A stretch of 64,000 bases of DNA from Candidatus Poribacteria bacterium (GCA_026706025.1 JAPOZO010000077.1:1-64000); one strand, 5' to 3'. Shown: positions 51,306 through 60,904, counted from the first letter of the stretch. Made by a program: numbers and translations. Notes: generated by a model not told the origin, from the letters alone.

Positions 51306-53285
51306 ATGATTATCTTTCTACGCGAAAAATTTATTGCGCAACTCTTTATGTGGGTAATCGCCATTGTGTTTTTGGTTGGGACAGTTTTCCTCTATAGCAA
51401 CACGCGCGGCGGAGATGGAAACCCTGAGGGGGAAGTTGTTCTCAAAATCAATAATGCAGAGGTCAAACGTGGAGAATTTGAAAGTGCTGTTGCCAACGCC
51501 ATGGAATCTCAAAGGCGGAACCAGCGGTTCGGTGGCGCGCCCAACAGGGAGCAGATACAAAAAGACGTAATCGATCGTTGGGTTCAACAGACTATTCTCG
51601 GAAGCGTGGATATTGGCGACGCGGAAGTAAAAAACTATATTCGAAGTGACGCAGATCGGGTTAAGCAGTACAACCTCTACCAACAGTGGGGCGTAGCAGA
51701 CCTCTATACCGAAAATGTCCGTTTGGAACTCAGTACCGATGCGCTCCGAAATAGTGTTCAGGCTCTGGAATTAGTAACTGACGCTGAAGCAGAACGAGCC
51801 TACCAACTTGAAGCTGATAAAGCGAAAATCAAGTTTGTTGAATTTAAGTACAACGACTACACCTCAATAATCGAGGTTGACGACGCAGAAGCGGAAGCCT
51901 ATTTTGAGAAAAATCGGGATAACTATAAAACTGGAGAACAGGTAAATGTCAAGTTTATCAAGGTGAATCCTGCGGATCTCGTTACACCTGAAGAGGTTGA
52001 GGCGTATTACGCGGAAAATCAAAATGAATTTACAACACCAGAAGCCGTTAAAGCACGCCACATTTTAAAAAAGTTCCCTGACAACGCGACAGACGAACAA
52101 AAGGCGGAAACCAAAACTGCGGCAGAAGCGTTACTCAAAACCGTCAATGCAGAACTCGCTGCTGGCGCGGATTTCGCCGAACTTGCCAAAAAGCATTCGG
52201 AGGGGCCATCGGCAGCACAAGGTGGTGCCTTAAGAGGTAGTAATCCAAAACTCCCACCGGGCGACTATTTCGCACGCGGTGATATGGTAAAACCCTTTGA
52301 AGAAGCAGCTTTTGATACGCTAAAGCCCGGAGAAGTTAGTAGTTTGGTCGAAACCAGTTACGGATATCATATCATCAAATTGGAAGAAAAAAAGGCACCA
52401 GAAATTCAACCTTTCGCCAGTGCTCAATACGAAATCCAACAGAAACTTGTTCAAGTAAGCGGCGTTGACAAGGCGAAAAAGATTGCAGAAGACCTCTTGT
52501 TTGATATAGAAATCCGAGACTATGATGAAGCACTCGCACTCGAAGAATATAAGCAACTTTCCCTCACCGCACTGGAAACAGGACTCTTCAGCCGTGATGC
52601 CACGACTATCCCACAGATTGGCGCGACATGGGGCTATCAAGGTTTAGTGGATGAACTTTTCGATATGGAAGTCAACGTAATAAAGGTGATTGAAGCAAAG
52701 AGACGAACTGGGCAGGAGGTAGACGCCTATTTTGTCGCTACCGTCCTTGATAAGAAACCTGCGGCTATTCCACCCTTTGAGGAGATAAAGACAGAGGTGA
52801 TTGACGGAACAAGCAGGGTTGACGGGGTAAAAAAAGAAAAGGCGAAAGAACATGCTTTTGCGGATGCAGAAAGTTTGTTGAATCAACGCGGGGATGCTAC
52901 ATCTTTGGATGCTTTACTTGAAAAGTATAAAGCTCCGGAAGGTTTAGCGGCAGACCGGCTTGTCGTTCAAGAGAGCAATCCGTTCTCGCTCAGCCCAACA
53001 AGCGATTATATCGCCGGTGTAGGCAATTCCGCAGAAGTTATGTTTGCAGCGTTTCAAATGAAAGTCAATGACATCGCTGGTCCCTTCAGAGGTAGCAACG
53101 GCGTTTACATTATTCAACTCGTTGAGCGCGAAGAACCGGATGTTGAAGCGTTCAGAACGGACCCGGCGGAGAAAGCCCGGCATCGCCAAGCTCTCATCCA
53201 AGCCAAAAAGCGGGAAGTATATTTGAACTGGTTCGCCGCACGCAAAGAGGCGAGTGAACTCTGGATACATCAAGATTATCGTTAA
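51306..53285 (+). CDS. PpiD/SurA-like peptidyl-prolyl isomerase
   Basis: A 659-residue inner-membrane-anchored periplasmic chaperone. One N-terminal helix (about 11-31) is followed by a SurA_N-like helical domain (NRRQ-rich, about 45-200). A parvulin domain covers about 250-360: ARHILKKFPDNATDEQ, GADFAELAKKHSEGPSAAQGG, VKPFEEAAFDTLKPGEVS, TSYGYHIIKLEEK. A second degenerate parvulin-like stretch lies near 560-610 (NPFSLSPTSDYI, GSNGVYIIQLVE). This architecture matches PpiD, which assists outer-membrane protein folding. Confidence 0.87.
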   Translation: MIIFLREKFIAQLFMWVIAIVFLVGTVFLYSNTRGGDGNPEGEVVLKINNAEVKRGEFESAVANAMESQRRNQRFGGAPNREQIQKDVIDRWVQQTILGSVDIGDAEVKNYIRSDADRVKQYNLYQQWGVADLYTENVRLELSTDALRNSVQALELVTDAEAERAYQLEADKAKIKFVEFKYNDYTSIIEVDDAEAEAYFEKNRDNYKTGEQVNVKFIKVNPADLVTPEEVEAYYAENQNEFTTPEAVKARHILKKFPDNATDEQKAETKTAAEALLKTVNAELAAGADFAELAKKHSEGPSAAQGGALRGSNPKLPPGDYFARGDMVKPFEEAAFDTLKPGEVSSLVETSYGYHIIKLEEKKAPEIQPFASAQYEIQQKLVQVSGVDKAKKIAEDLLFDIEIRDYDEALALEEYKQLSLTALETGLFSRDATTIPQIGATWGYQGLVDELFDMEVNVIKVIEAKRRTGQEVDAYFVATVLDKKPAAIPPFEEIKTEVIDGTSRVDGVKKEKAKEHAFADAESLLNQRGDATSLDALLEKYKAPEGLAADRLVVQESNPFSLSPTSDYIAGVGNSAEVMFAAFQMKVNDIAGPFRGSNGVYIIQLVEREEPDVEAFRTDPAEKARHRQALIQAKKREVYLNWFAARKEASELWIHQDYR

Positions 53286-53359
53286 ATATTAAGTGGATGG
53301 CCTTCAAAACATTCCGCTGTCTTGCAGGCGGGGTTTGTGACCCTGCCATTCCCCGGACA

Positions 53360-54805
53360 TCACAAATACGGATAGGTGGCATCCGGTTGATAGTACGGAA
53401 GCAGAGCCTCATGGCGTTGTCCGACGATAAGTTTTGTACCGTCGGTGAAACCTTCAGGGCGGTCTTTGAGAAACGCAATTAGGCGATTCCGCCACGGCGT
53501 TAGAAGGCGTTCAGCCTCGCTCGACCTTGCCAGATCACGTGTTTCGTGTGGATCCTCCTGAAGATTAAAGAGATGTTCCTGTCCGGTCTGAGAATACCAG
53601 ATGTACTTATGGTCTCCATCCGTTAGATAGTGGTTCCCATGTTTATATTCGTAACACCCGGAGTGTTCACCGTGTAGGCAGTCCCGTACACGATCTGTCT
53701 CACCGCGCATGACAGGCAGCAAACTTTTGCCGGTACAAGTATCAGGAATTTCGATCCCCGCTGCATCCAGAATAGTTGGCATGATGTCTTGTAGACCGAC
53801 AGGACTTTGACAAACGGTCTCTTTCGGGTAGCCCCATCTCGCCGGTGCTCGCATGAGGAAAGGCACTCGGGCGGAGGCTTCGTAGGGCCAGGTTTTACGG
53901 TACAGGTTGTGATCACCTAACATCTCGCCGTGGTCGGAGGTAAAGATGACCAAGCAGTCCCTGAATCCACCAGCAGACTGAATCAGACGACCGATTTGAT
54001 CGTCAATAAAATTGATCATCCCGTAATAAGCAGCACGGGCGCATTTCATGTCGTAATCGTCAAGACAAATTTCCCAAGCGTTTGGATCCAACCCTTTTTC
54101 TGCCCCTTCAAATTCCGGTGCCCAGTCGCCTACTATAGGTGTAGGCAGCTCCCGTTGGATATAGCGTTGGTAATAGTGAAGCGGCGGCGTCAGTGGTGGA
54201 TGCGGATCTATGAAAGAGATATTGAGAAAAAACGGCGCAGCCGGGTCACGTTTTCGCAGAAAATCGAGGGCGCGGTCAACACACCAGAAAGTGTGCATCT
54301 GCTCTTCGGGTAGATGATGTGGGCGACCGACCCATCCGTTGGCGGAAACACCGTGAGCCATACCCGGATCAACGTCGTTGCGGCGGTGATACTGTTGCAA
54401 CCAGTCAACATAGTCGTTATTGGTCCCGCGGGTGGCATCTGCCAGTTGGAGATGATCGAAACCATATCGCTTGCGCGGCGGGTTCAGATGCAGTTTGCCG
54501 ATCATCTCGGTTTGGTAACCGGCAGCCGACAATTCACCTGCTAACGTATGCGGTGGGTTCCACTGCGCGCCTCTAAAACCTACACCACCGTTAGCCGCTG
54601 GCGCGGTGCCAGTCATCAAACTGCGTCGCGCTGGAATACAACTCGGACATTCGGCATACCCACGGCGAAAATGCGTGCCAGTACGACCGATCCAATCTAA
54701 GTTTGGGGTCTGCAAGCAATCAGGACCGTCTGAATCCAAACCCAGACAGTCGCCACGCTGTTGGTCGGTAGTAATTAACAGAATATTTGGATGGTTATTA
54801 GGCAT
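53360..54805 (-). CDS. Sulfatase with canonical CxPxR site
   Basis: A 481-residue type I sulfatase. The signature is YAECPSCIPARRSLMTG, whose first Cys of CIPAR should be converted to formylglycine. The metal sites are ILLITTDQQRGD near the start and IIFTSDHGEMLGDHNLYRK-type residues (VIFTSDHGEMLGDH) in the middle. The substrate motif HKYIWY lies near the C-terminus. There is no signal peptide, so it is probably cytosolic or exported by another means. Its substrate is a sulfate ester, likely of a polysaccharide. A formylglycine-generating enzyme is not in the window. Confidence 0.92.
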   Translation of the reverse strand: MPNNHPNILLITTDQQRGDCLGLDSDGPDCLQTPNLDWIGRTGTHFRRGYAECPSCIPARRSLMTGTAPAANGGVGFRGAQWNPPHTLAGELSAAGYQTEMIGKLHLNPPRKRYGFDHLQLADATRGTNNDYVDWLQQYHRRNDVDPGMAHGVSANGWVGRPHHLPEEQMHTFWCVDRALDFLRKRDPAAPFFLNISFIDPHPPLTPPLHYYQRYIQRELPTPIVGDWAPEFEGAEKGLDPNAWEICLDDYDMKCARAAYYGMINFIDDQIGRLIQSAGGFRDCLVIFTSDHGEMLGDHNLYRKTWPYEASARVPFLMRAPARWGYPKETVCQSPVGLQDIMPTILDAAGIEIPDTCTGKSLLPVMRGETDRVRDCLHGEHSGCYEYKHGNHYLTDGDHKYIWYSQTGQEHLFNLQEDPHETRDLARSSEAERLLTPWRNRLIAFLKDRPEGFTDGTKLIVGQRHEALLPYYQPDATYPYL

Positions 54806-54945
54806 CTCAAGTTCCTTGTTGGGAATGTCAACTGGTCTTTTAACACTTTAGTTAGACCAACGAAAAACTCTAAAAAGTTATCTTAGCTATCAAGGAATGA
54901 AAAATGTTGAAAACCACTAACTGAAGGGTCTCAGTGCAATCCATC

Positions 54946-57192
54946 TTATTTTCTGATAAGCATTTTGCCAGTAGCGATAAAGTCACCGGCGGTCAGCGTG
55001 TAGAAATATACGCCACTCGCTACAGACTCTCCTAACGCATTCCGACCATCCCAATATGCCGATCTCGATTTGCTATGATATATACCTGCAGGCAAATGTC
55101 CAAACGCCAACTCCCGAATAAGCTGCCCATCTGAAGAATGGATAGAAATGTTTACCTCTGCCGACTTCTCTAACTGATACGGTATCCACGTTTCTGGATT
55201 GAATGGGTTTGGATAGTTCGATAGCAGTGCCGTCTCTGGCGGTAGAATTTCTCCCCGATTGAGAACTCCTAAAAGCTGCTCTAAGACAGCAATCCCTTTT
55301 TGAGTCCGAGGATTTTGTGGATCAAGCTCCTTGGCAAGGGCGATCCATCGCTTGAGATTTTCCGGCGTCAGACCATATAACTCAGGTGGGTTTTTCCAGA
55401 GTGTAGGTGCATCTGCAGAAGTATCTATTTCCGCTGCAATCGTAACGAGATCTCTCACATCCACAACCCCATCTCCATTGACATCCGGATAAACGCCAGA
55501 ACTGGCGAGCATCGAAAAGTCTGGCGTGTGAAAATGGGTACTAACTAAAATGAGATCTATAATATTCACAACACCGTCGCGGTTGACATCCGCTGTGTTG
55601 ATAGGGGATACCGTTTGGTTGCTGTTATTATATTCTAACAAATTCGCTATTATTCCCGTAATGGGCGAAAAATCTGATATACCGTTATCACCCAGATCTA
55701 ACACCCTTAGATTTACCAAACCGCTAAGGGCAGACACATCTGATATCTGATTGTCCCGAAGATCTAACACCGTCAAGTTTATCAAACCCGTAAGAGGGGT
55801 CACATCTGATACCTGATTGCCATTAAGATCTAATTCCGTCAAATGTATCAAACCTTTGAGTGCGGATATATCTGCTATCTCGTTGTCATCAAGATCTAAC
55901 ACTGTCAGCTTCATCAAACTACTGAGTACGGACACATCTGATATTTGGTTATTATGAAGGTCAAGAAGCGTTAGGTTTCTCAGGACACTGAGCGGTGTCA
56001 CATCCGATACTTGATTGCCATCAAGATCCAATTCCGTCAACTTTGTCAAAGTTGAAAGCGGAGATATATCCGATATTTTATTATCGTCAAGATCCAGAAA
56101 TGTCAATCCTGTCAAGTCTTTGAGGGGCGACACATCTGATATTTCATTGTCGTGAAGATCAAGCAATTTGAGATTTCTCAAGGTACTGAGCGGTGTCACA
56201 TCCGATACTTGATTGTCATCAAGATCCAATTCCCCCAACGCTGTCAAAGTTCTAAGAGGTGTTACATCTGATATCTGATTACCATCAAGATCCAAAAATA
56301 TTAGATTCGTTAAAACGCTGAGTGTAGATATATCGGAAAGCTCATTGTCGTCAAAATCCAGGTAAATCAAACTTATTAAATGGTTGAGCGGTGAAACATC
56401 CGATATTTTATTATCGTGACAATCTAAATACAATAGCCTTGTCATATCTGCAACAGAGGAAATTTCTGTTATCTGATTGCTGTCAATATCTAATTCTATC
56501 AGATATATCAGATTTTTGAGGGGCGACACATCCAATATCCTATTGTCGGAAATGTCTAATAATGTGAGATTTACCAAATCTTTTAGGGGCGATACATCCG
56601 ATATTTTATTACTATCAAGATCCAGGTATGTTAGATTCGTCAAATCTTTTAGGGGCGATACATCAACTATTCTGTTGGCTTCAAGGTCCAATTGTTTCAG
56701 ATTTATCATATCCTTTAGAGACGACACATCCGACAACCGATTGGTTTCAAGATGCAGGAATGTCAGTTTCGTCAAATTTTTGAGGGGCGACACATCTGAT
56801 ATCGCATTACGGGCAAGATGTAGTTCTTTCAGATTGATAGCATATTCAAGACCTGTTAGGTCTTGAATGGCAGGTCCAAACATACCAACAGGAGGGCGAT
56901 AACATATAAGCCTGCTTATTGCGAGGAAGCGACATCTGCTGGCTTGAAGCGACTGCAAACTCGCCATATCCGCTTGAGTGATGTCAGTACCGGCATCTTT
57001 GCCTAACGCTGATTCAAGTGCAGCACGAAGTCCAGGATCTGGAACATGGACAATCTGGGCAGTTGCTATCCGATATGGTGCTCCAAAAAACAGGCACATT
57101 ATCCAAATAAGAATGCCAACGCGAATGAATCCTAAATTCCGGTGTGAGAAATGTGCGTTCGCTAATTTCTGATATGATGTAAAAAACTGCAA
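54946..57192 (-). CDS. Secreted internalin-like LRR protein with dockerin and FlgD-like tail
   Basis: A 748-residue exported protein. After an N-terminal signal region (GILIWIMCLFFGAPYRIATA) come about 18 tandem 22-residue leucine-rich repeats of the internalin type (LDLDDNQVSDVTPLSTL). A dockerin type I pair follows (DVNRDGVVNIIDLILVSTHF and DVNGDGVVDVRDLVTIAAEI), with Ca-binding loops. The last 80 residues form a FlgD-like/Por-type beta domain (NYPNPFNPETWIPYQLEKSA to SGVYFYTLTAGDF). Adhesion or assembly on a cohesin-like partner is likely. DNA-level 66-base periodicity is conspicuous. Confidence 0.9.
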   Translation of the reverse strand: MQFFTSYQKLANAHFSHRNLGFIRVGILIWIMCLFFGAPYRIATAQIVHVPDPGLRAALESALGKDAGTDITQADMASLQSLQASRCRFLAISRLICYRPPVGMFGPAIQDLTGLEYAINLKELHLARNAISDVSPLKNLTKLTFLHLETNRLSDVSSLKDMINLKQLDLEANRIVDVSPLKDLTNLTYLDLDSNKISDVSPLKDLVNLTLLDISDNRILDVSPLKNLIYLIELDIDSNQITEISSVADMTRLLYLDCHDNKISDVSPLNHLISLIYLDFDDNELSDISTLSVLTNLIFLDLDGNQISDVTPLRTLTALGELDLDDNQVSDVTPLSTLRNLKLLDLHDNEISDVSPLKDLTGLTFLDLDDNKISDISPLSTLTKLTELDLDGNQVSDVTPLSVLRNLTLLDLHNNQISDVSVLSSLMKLTVLDLDDNEIADISALKGLIHLTELDLNGNQVSDVTPLTGLINLTVLDLRDNQISDVSALSGLVNLRVLDLGDNGISDFSPITGIIANLLEYNNSNQTVSPINTADVNRDGVVNIIDLILVSTHFHTPDFSMLASSGVYPDVNGDGVVDVRDLVTIAAEIDTSADAPTLWKNPPELYGLTPENLKRWIALAKELDPQNPRTQKGIAVLEQLLGVLNRGEILPPETALLSNYPNPFNPETWIPYQLEKSAEVNISIHSSDGQLIRELAFGHLPAGIYHSKSRSAYWDGRNALGESVASGVYFYTLTAGDFIATGKMLIRK

Positions 57193-57297
57193 AAGATTTA
57201 TATCCGTTACCTGGGCTAACTAAAGCGGGATACCAGTAGCAAATCAACGGCACCTTGAGGTAGAAACCGTCCTCTGCCCGCTTGGTATTCGCGGTAA

Positions 57298-58365
57298 TTA
57301 ATTGAGGCGTTCGTAGAAGAAGTTACGACGTTTGGGGGTATATCCGAGTTCCGCTATAGTCCGCTCAATTTCCTCAATCGGCATGCAATAGACCGTCCCG
57401 GCTTTGCTGACGACATTCTCTTCTATCATCGTGCCACCCATATCATTTGCACCGAACTTCAATGATAGCTGCCCAATCTTCGGACCTTGGGTAACCCATG
57501 AGGATTGGAAGTTATCAAAATTGTCCAAGAATAATCGGGAGATCGCAAGTGTTTTGAGGTACTCAAAACTCCCCGCAGGCGGTATATGCTCCATACGGGT
57601 GTTCGCAGGTTGTAGAGACCAGCAGATAAAAGCCGTAAATCCGTCCGTCTCATCTTGCAAATCGCGTAGACGGACGAGGTGCTCAACGCGTTCGGCGTAA
57701 CTCTCTACATGTCCATACATCATCGTTGCACTTGACTTGAGTCCAACGAGATGTCCCTGGCGCATGACTTCCAGCCATTCGTCAGCAGTGCATTTTTTCG
57801 GACTAATCTCATTGCGGGCATGGTCAGTGAGGATTTCCGCGCCGCCGCCTGGGATCGAATCCAGTCCAGCATCTCGCAAGCGGATGAGCATTTCTCGCAA
57901 CGACATACGGTTTATCTTGGCGAACCAATCCAATTCCGGTGGCGAAAAACCGTGTATATGAATAGGATAATTCGCCTTAATCCAGCGGAGCAGGTCTTCA
58001 TACCAGTCAAGTTTGAGTTTCGGGTGTAGTCCGCCCTGCATCAGAATCAACTCACCACCGAGGTCGAGTGTTTCCTGTATTTTTTTTCCTAATTCGTCGC
58101 GTTCCATGACATAAGCATCGGGATCCCGACGGTGGCGGTAAAAAGCGCAGAAATCGCAATCGACATAGCACCAATTGGTATAGTTGATGTTCCGGTCAAC
58201 GATGTACGTAACGTAGCCTTCCGGGTGCTTCCGTTGCCGGATAACGTCCGCCGCGTGCCCCAAAGCAAGGAGATCATGGCTCTTGAAAAGCGTGAGACCG
58301 TCATCAAAGTCTAACCGTTCTCCCGCGAGTGATTTTTCGAGGATAGGCTGGATGTTTGTATACAT
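57298..58365 (-). CDS. mqnC: Cyclic dehypoxanthinyl futalosine synthase MqnC
   Basis: A 355-residue radical SAM enzyme. NWCYVDCDFCAFYRHRRDPD holds the CxxxCxxC iron-sulfur motif. LMQGGLHPKLKLDWYEDLLR, HIHGFSPPE and IPGGGAEILTD follow, the layout shared by MqnC, MqnE and CofH. The ADE end LKFGANDMGGTMIEENVVSKAG fits MqnC, which cyclises dehypoxanthine futalosine in the futalosine route to menaquinone; CofH is less likely because no coenzyme F420 genes are nearby. A 69-base interval without a strong terminator separates it from rpoZ's promoter region. Confidence 0.85.
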   Translation of the reverse strand: MYTNIQPILEKSLAGERLDFDDGLTLFKSHDLLALGHAADVIRQRKHPEGYVTYIVDRNINYTNWCYVDCDFCAFYRHRRDPDAYVMERDELGKKIQETLDLGGELILMQGGLHPKLKLDWYEDLLRWIKANYPIHIHGFSPPELDWFAKINRMSLREMLIRLRDAGLDSIPGGGAEILTDHARNEISPKKCTADEWLEVMRQGHLVGLKSSATMMYGHVESYAERVEHLVRLRDLQDETDGFTAFICWSLQPANTRMEHIPPAGSFEYLKTLAISRLFLDNFDNFQSSWVTQGPKIGQLSLKFGANDMGGTMIEENVVSKAGTVYCMPIEEIERTIAELGYTPKRRNFFYERLN

Positions 58366-58448
58366 GTAGGCGTTCCTTCAGTTTGAAAAGTTAATACTTC
58401 AATTTTAACATTTATGACTCAATTTGTCAACTTTTCTGTCGTTTTAAC

Positions 58449-58476
58449 TTGACTTTCGGAAGAAATTTGGTATAAT
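58449..58476 (+). promoter_or_regulatory. Promoter for the rpoZ-like gene
   Basis: TTGACT at 58449-58454, a 16-base spacer and TATAAT at 58471-58476 lie 48 bases before the ATG, which has GAGGAGG as ribosome site. Confidence 0.65.
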
Positions 58477-58523
58477 TATAATACACTTGGTGGAATCTGT
58501 ATTTATAATGAGGAGGCTAAAAA

Positions 58524-58868
58524 ATGAATGAGGTCGTTTACAATGAAGACTTGGTAAAAACAGTAAAAAATAAGTATCTTGCGGTGAATATTGCGGCGAA
58601 ACGAGCGAGAGATATAAATGCGAACGGCTTGCCGATCGCTCCCGCAAACACGGCAGACAAAAAAAAGAAACCGGTTGCTATCGCGACAGAAGAATTAGTC
58701 GCTGGGAGACTCAACTTTGAAAAGGGCGAAGCAAAAGCTCCTGATTCAAAGACGCCTTCGATTTTTACAGATGCCGAAGTGCCAGCGGATGGGAGCGGTA
58801 TATTCGATGAAGAGCTCCTGGAACAGGAAAGCGATGCGGTGGTAGAAGAACGCGAAGAGGGTCTATAG
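58524..58868 (+). CDS. rpoZ: RNA polymerase omega subunit-like protein
   Basis: A 114-residue protein. Residues about 8-65 match the omega fold: TVKNKYLAVNIAAKRARDIN, the Ala/Arg-rich helix that contacts beta', and KPVAIATEELVAGRLNFE. A 50-residue acidic tail (EELLEQESDAVVEEREEG) is not part of the standard fold. Omega aids RNA polymerase assembly. It directly precedes the tRNA-ribosomal-protein cluster. Confidence 0.78.
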   Translation: MNEVVYNEDLVKTVKNKYLAVNIAAKRARDINANGLPIAPANTADKKKKPVAIATEELVAGRLNFEKGEAKAPDSKTPSIFTDAEVPADGSGIFDEELLEQESDAVVEEREEGL

Positions 58869-58928
58869 CACAGATTCACTATGGCACGTGTTCCTACCGA
58901 AACACCTCGTGCGAAAAATGGAAATCAC

Positions 58929-58957
58929 TTGACAACCCTGAGTAAAGTGAGTATAAT
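58929..58957 (+). promoter_or_regulatory. Strong promoter for the tRNA cluster
   Basis: TTGACA at 58929-58934, a 17-base spacer and TATAAT at 58952-58957 form a consensus promoter. The first tRNA starts 11 bases after the -10 box. Confidence 0.75.
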
Positions 58958-58968
58958 TATAAAGTGTT

Positions 58969-59040
58969 GCTGACGTGGCTCAATGGTAGAGCAAGTGATT
59001 TGTAATCACTAGGTTGGAGGTTCGATTCCTCTCGTCAGCT
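58969..59040 (+). tRNA. tRNA-Thr (TGT)
   Basis: Acceptor GCTGACG/CGTCAGC with discriminator T. Anticodon loop TTTGTAA within GTGAT/ATCAC gives TGT. The T-arm is GGAGGTTCGATTCCTC. CCA is not encoded. Confidence 0.95.
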
Positions 59041-59049
59041 TTTCATCTT

Positions 59050-59131
59050 GGGGGTATGCTAGAGCGGTCAAATAGGGCAGACTGTAAATCTGTTGGCTAT
59101 GCCTACGGTGGTTCGAATCCATCTGCCCCCA
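59050..59131 (+). tRNA. tRNA-Tyr (GTA)
   Basis: Acceptor GGGGGTA/TGCCCCC with discriminator A. The anticodon loop CTGTAAA gives GTA. A long variable arm marks type II tyrosine tRNA of bacteria. Confidence 0.95.
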
Positions 59132-59241
59132 TTAGTTCTTATATTGAGTAGTATCGTAGGGAATCAACCAAGGGAGCAAGGCTCAGAAAAAAATCCTCGT
59201 GGAGGGGACGCATTAATACACCACGTTATCACTTATGTTGT

Positions 59242-59314
59242 GCGGGAGTAGCTCAGCTGGTAGAGCATTGGCTTTCCAAGCCATGTGTCGCGGGTTCGAT
59301 TCCCGTCTCCCGCT
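59242..59314 (+). tRNA. tRNA-Gly (TCC)
   Basis: Acceptor GCGGGAG/CTCCCGC with discriminator T. The anticodon loop TTTCCAA gives TCC. The D-arm is GCTCAGCTGGTAGAGC. Confidence 0.95.
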
Positions 59315-59335
59315 TGTTGATGTGTTTTAATTTTT

Positions 59336-59411
<76 letters not shown>

Positions 59412-59434
59412 TTCACCGAAAGTAGGGTTTTATT

Positions 59435-59587
59435 ATGCCAAGAGACATTGTAACATTAGCATGTGATGCATGCAATCAGCGGAATTATGTGACAACCCGG
59501 AACCGCCGAACGCAGCAAAATCGATATGAGCGAAAAAAATACTGCCGGTTCTGCCGAAAACATACACCCCATAAAGAAACGCGATAA
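59435..59587 (+). CDS. rpmG: Ribosomal protein L33
   Basis: A 50-residue L33 of the zinc-binding (C+) type: LACDACNQRNYVTTRNRR with one CxxC pair, then YCRFCRKHTPHKET with the second. It sits between tRNA-Thr and tRNA-Trp, its common place next to secE. The usual tuf gene before it is absent. Confidence 0.94.
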   Translation: MPRDIVTLACDACNQRNYVTTRNRRTQQNRYERKKYCRFCRKHTPHKETR

Positions 59588-59662
59588 CTTTTTAATCCGT
59601 GCAACGGGTATCACACTACCTTAATTGTTAAGTGAGTCTGTGGCACACTACAAAAATCTTGC

Positions 59663-59735
59663 AGGCCAGTAGCTCCAACGGTAGAGCGTCGGTCTCCAAA
59701 ACCGAGTGTTGGGGGTTCGAATCCCTCCTGGCCTG
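59663..59735 (+). tRNA. tRNA-Trp (CCA)
   Basis: Acceptor AGGCCAG/CTGGCCT with discriminator G. The anticodon loop CTCCAAA gives CCA. The T-arm is GGGGGTTCGAATCCCTC. Confidence 0.95.
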
Positions 59736-59752
59736 CCTTCTATAATTTTATT

Positions 59753-60172
59753 ATGATAACTCGCTTCAAAAAGTATCTGCAGGGAATCCATCTCGAATGG
59801 CAAAAGGTGACCAAACCGGACGCGAAAGAGGTACAGGGAAGTACCATTACCGTCATTGTCGCCTCTGCCTTATTGGGGCTTTATATCGGGATAATTGATG
59901 GCAATTCCGCCTTTCCGAAATGGGCAAGTCCTTTGTCTTGGATTTTTCTCGCAGCACTTCCAGTCGTTGTATTTCTTATCGTGAAAAGTTGGGAAAACCA
60001 ACCACAGAATGATAGAGATGCCGAGGCTGCCATTGACGGAAACCGAAAGATAATCGCAGCGGCGGTAGCCTGTATCCCTTTAGTCGCTGTACTTGTAAGC
60101 CAATATGCCTTGAATACCTCGCTTGAGGGTTTCGGTATGGCTTTCCTCAGAACGCTTTTCATTCGTAGTTAA
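59753..60172 (+). CDS. secE: Preprotein translocase subunit SecE, extended
   Basis: A 139-residue SecE-like protein. The conserved core is at the N-terminus: an amphipathic stretch HLEWQKVTKPDAKEVQGS (the usual xKVTWP motif reads KVTKP) and then one membrane helix (TITVIVASALLGLYIGII). Most bacterial SecE end there or carry extra helices before it; here two more helices follow (about 65-80 and 100-120). Position between tRNA-Trp and nusG supports the assignment. SecE clamps SecY in the translocon. Confidence 0.82.
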   Translation: MITRFKKYLQGIHLEWQKVTKPDAKEVQGSTITVIVASALLGLYIGIIDGNSAFPKWASPLSWIFLAALPVVVFLIVKSWENQPQNDRDAEAAIDGNRKIIAAAVACIPLVAVLVSQYALNTSLEGFGMAFLRTLFIRS

Positions 60173-60221
60173 TGCTTTTGTGTTTCGATAGCACATATAA
60201 CGTATATTGGTGAGTCAGAAT

Positions 60222-60788
60222 ATGGATGGATACTGGTACGTCGTTCAGATATACACCGGGCATGAAAAAAAGGTTAAACTCACCCTTGACAACATGATTG
60301 CAAGGGAAGAGTTGCAGGACGAGATCTTGCAGATTAATGTCCCGGAGACCGAAGTGGTAGAGGTTAAGGACAGCCAACGGAAAGTTAGCGTCCGGCCCTC
60401 CTATCCGGGGTATGTACTTGTTAATACCACCCATGCACTCGGTCCGCATGTCGAGAGCGAGATTGGACAAAAGAGTTGGGCACTCATCCAAGAAACACCA
60501 GGTGTCATGAATTTCTTGGGCCCGCCCTCACATCCATCGCCTTTGAGTCCCGCTGACGTTGAGGCAATGCTCCAGATGTCGACTGAGGAAGAGGAAGTTG
60601 TACCAGTCCCAGCAATGGAATACGAGATAGGTGATAAAGTTAAGGTGATCAACGGACCGTTTAGTGGATTCCCTGGCGAAATTGAAGAAATCGACATGGA
60701 ACACCAACGGTTACGCCTCAGTATTTCGCTTTTTGGTCGTTCAACCTCTGTTGACCTGGGCTTACTTGAAGTAGAAGAACTGAACTAA
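60222..60788 (+). CDS. nusG: Transcription termination/antitermination factor NusG
   Basis: A 188-residue NusG. The NGN domain begins YWYVVQIYTGHEKKVKLTLDN, contains VSVRPSYPGYVLV, and ends near the GVMNFLG strand. The KOW domain is KVKVINGPFSGFPGEIEEID. ATG 60222 follows GGTGAG by 7 bases; two earlier in-frame starts (TTG, GTG) lie within that site. NusG couples RNA polymerase with ribosomes and Rho. Confidence 0.95.
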   Translation: MDGYWYVVQIYTGHEKKVKLTLDNMIAREELQDEILQINVPETEVVEVKDSQRKVSVRPSYPGYVLVNTTHALGPHVESEIGQKSWALIQETPGVMNFLGPPSHPSPLSPADVEAMLQMSTEEEEVVPVPAMEYEIGDKVKVINGPFSGFPGEIEEIDMEHQRLRLSISLFGRSTSVDLGLLEVEELN

Positions 60789-60904
60789 ATTAAACGGCGT
60801 TGTCTAAATATGAAATCACGGTTATGAGTGCGTGCCTGATCCGATACGCCGCTTTATAGGAAAACGTACTTTAGAATTCTCACAATCCACAATAGGGAAA
60901 AACA

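Noticed and set aside
56477-56866. 129-codon plus-strand frame opposite the LRR gene
   Set aside because: It is the regular antisense reading of leucine-rich repeats and lacks a ribosome site.
59131-59242. Extra tRNA or selC in the gap between tRNA-Tyr and tRNA-Gly
   Set aside because: No cloverleaf with a T-arm or acceptor pairing can be drawn in this stretch.
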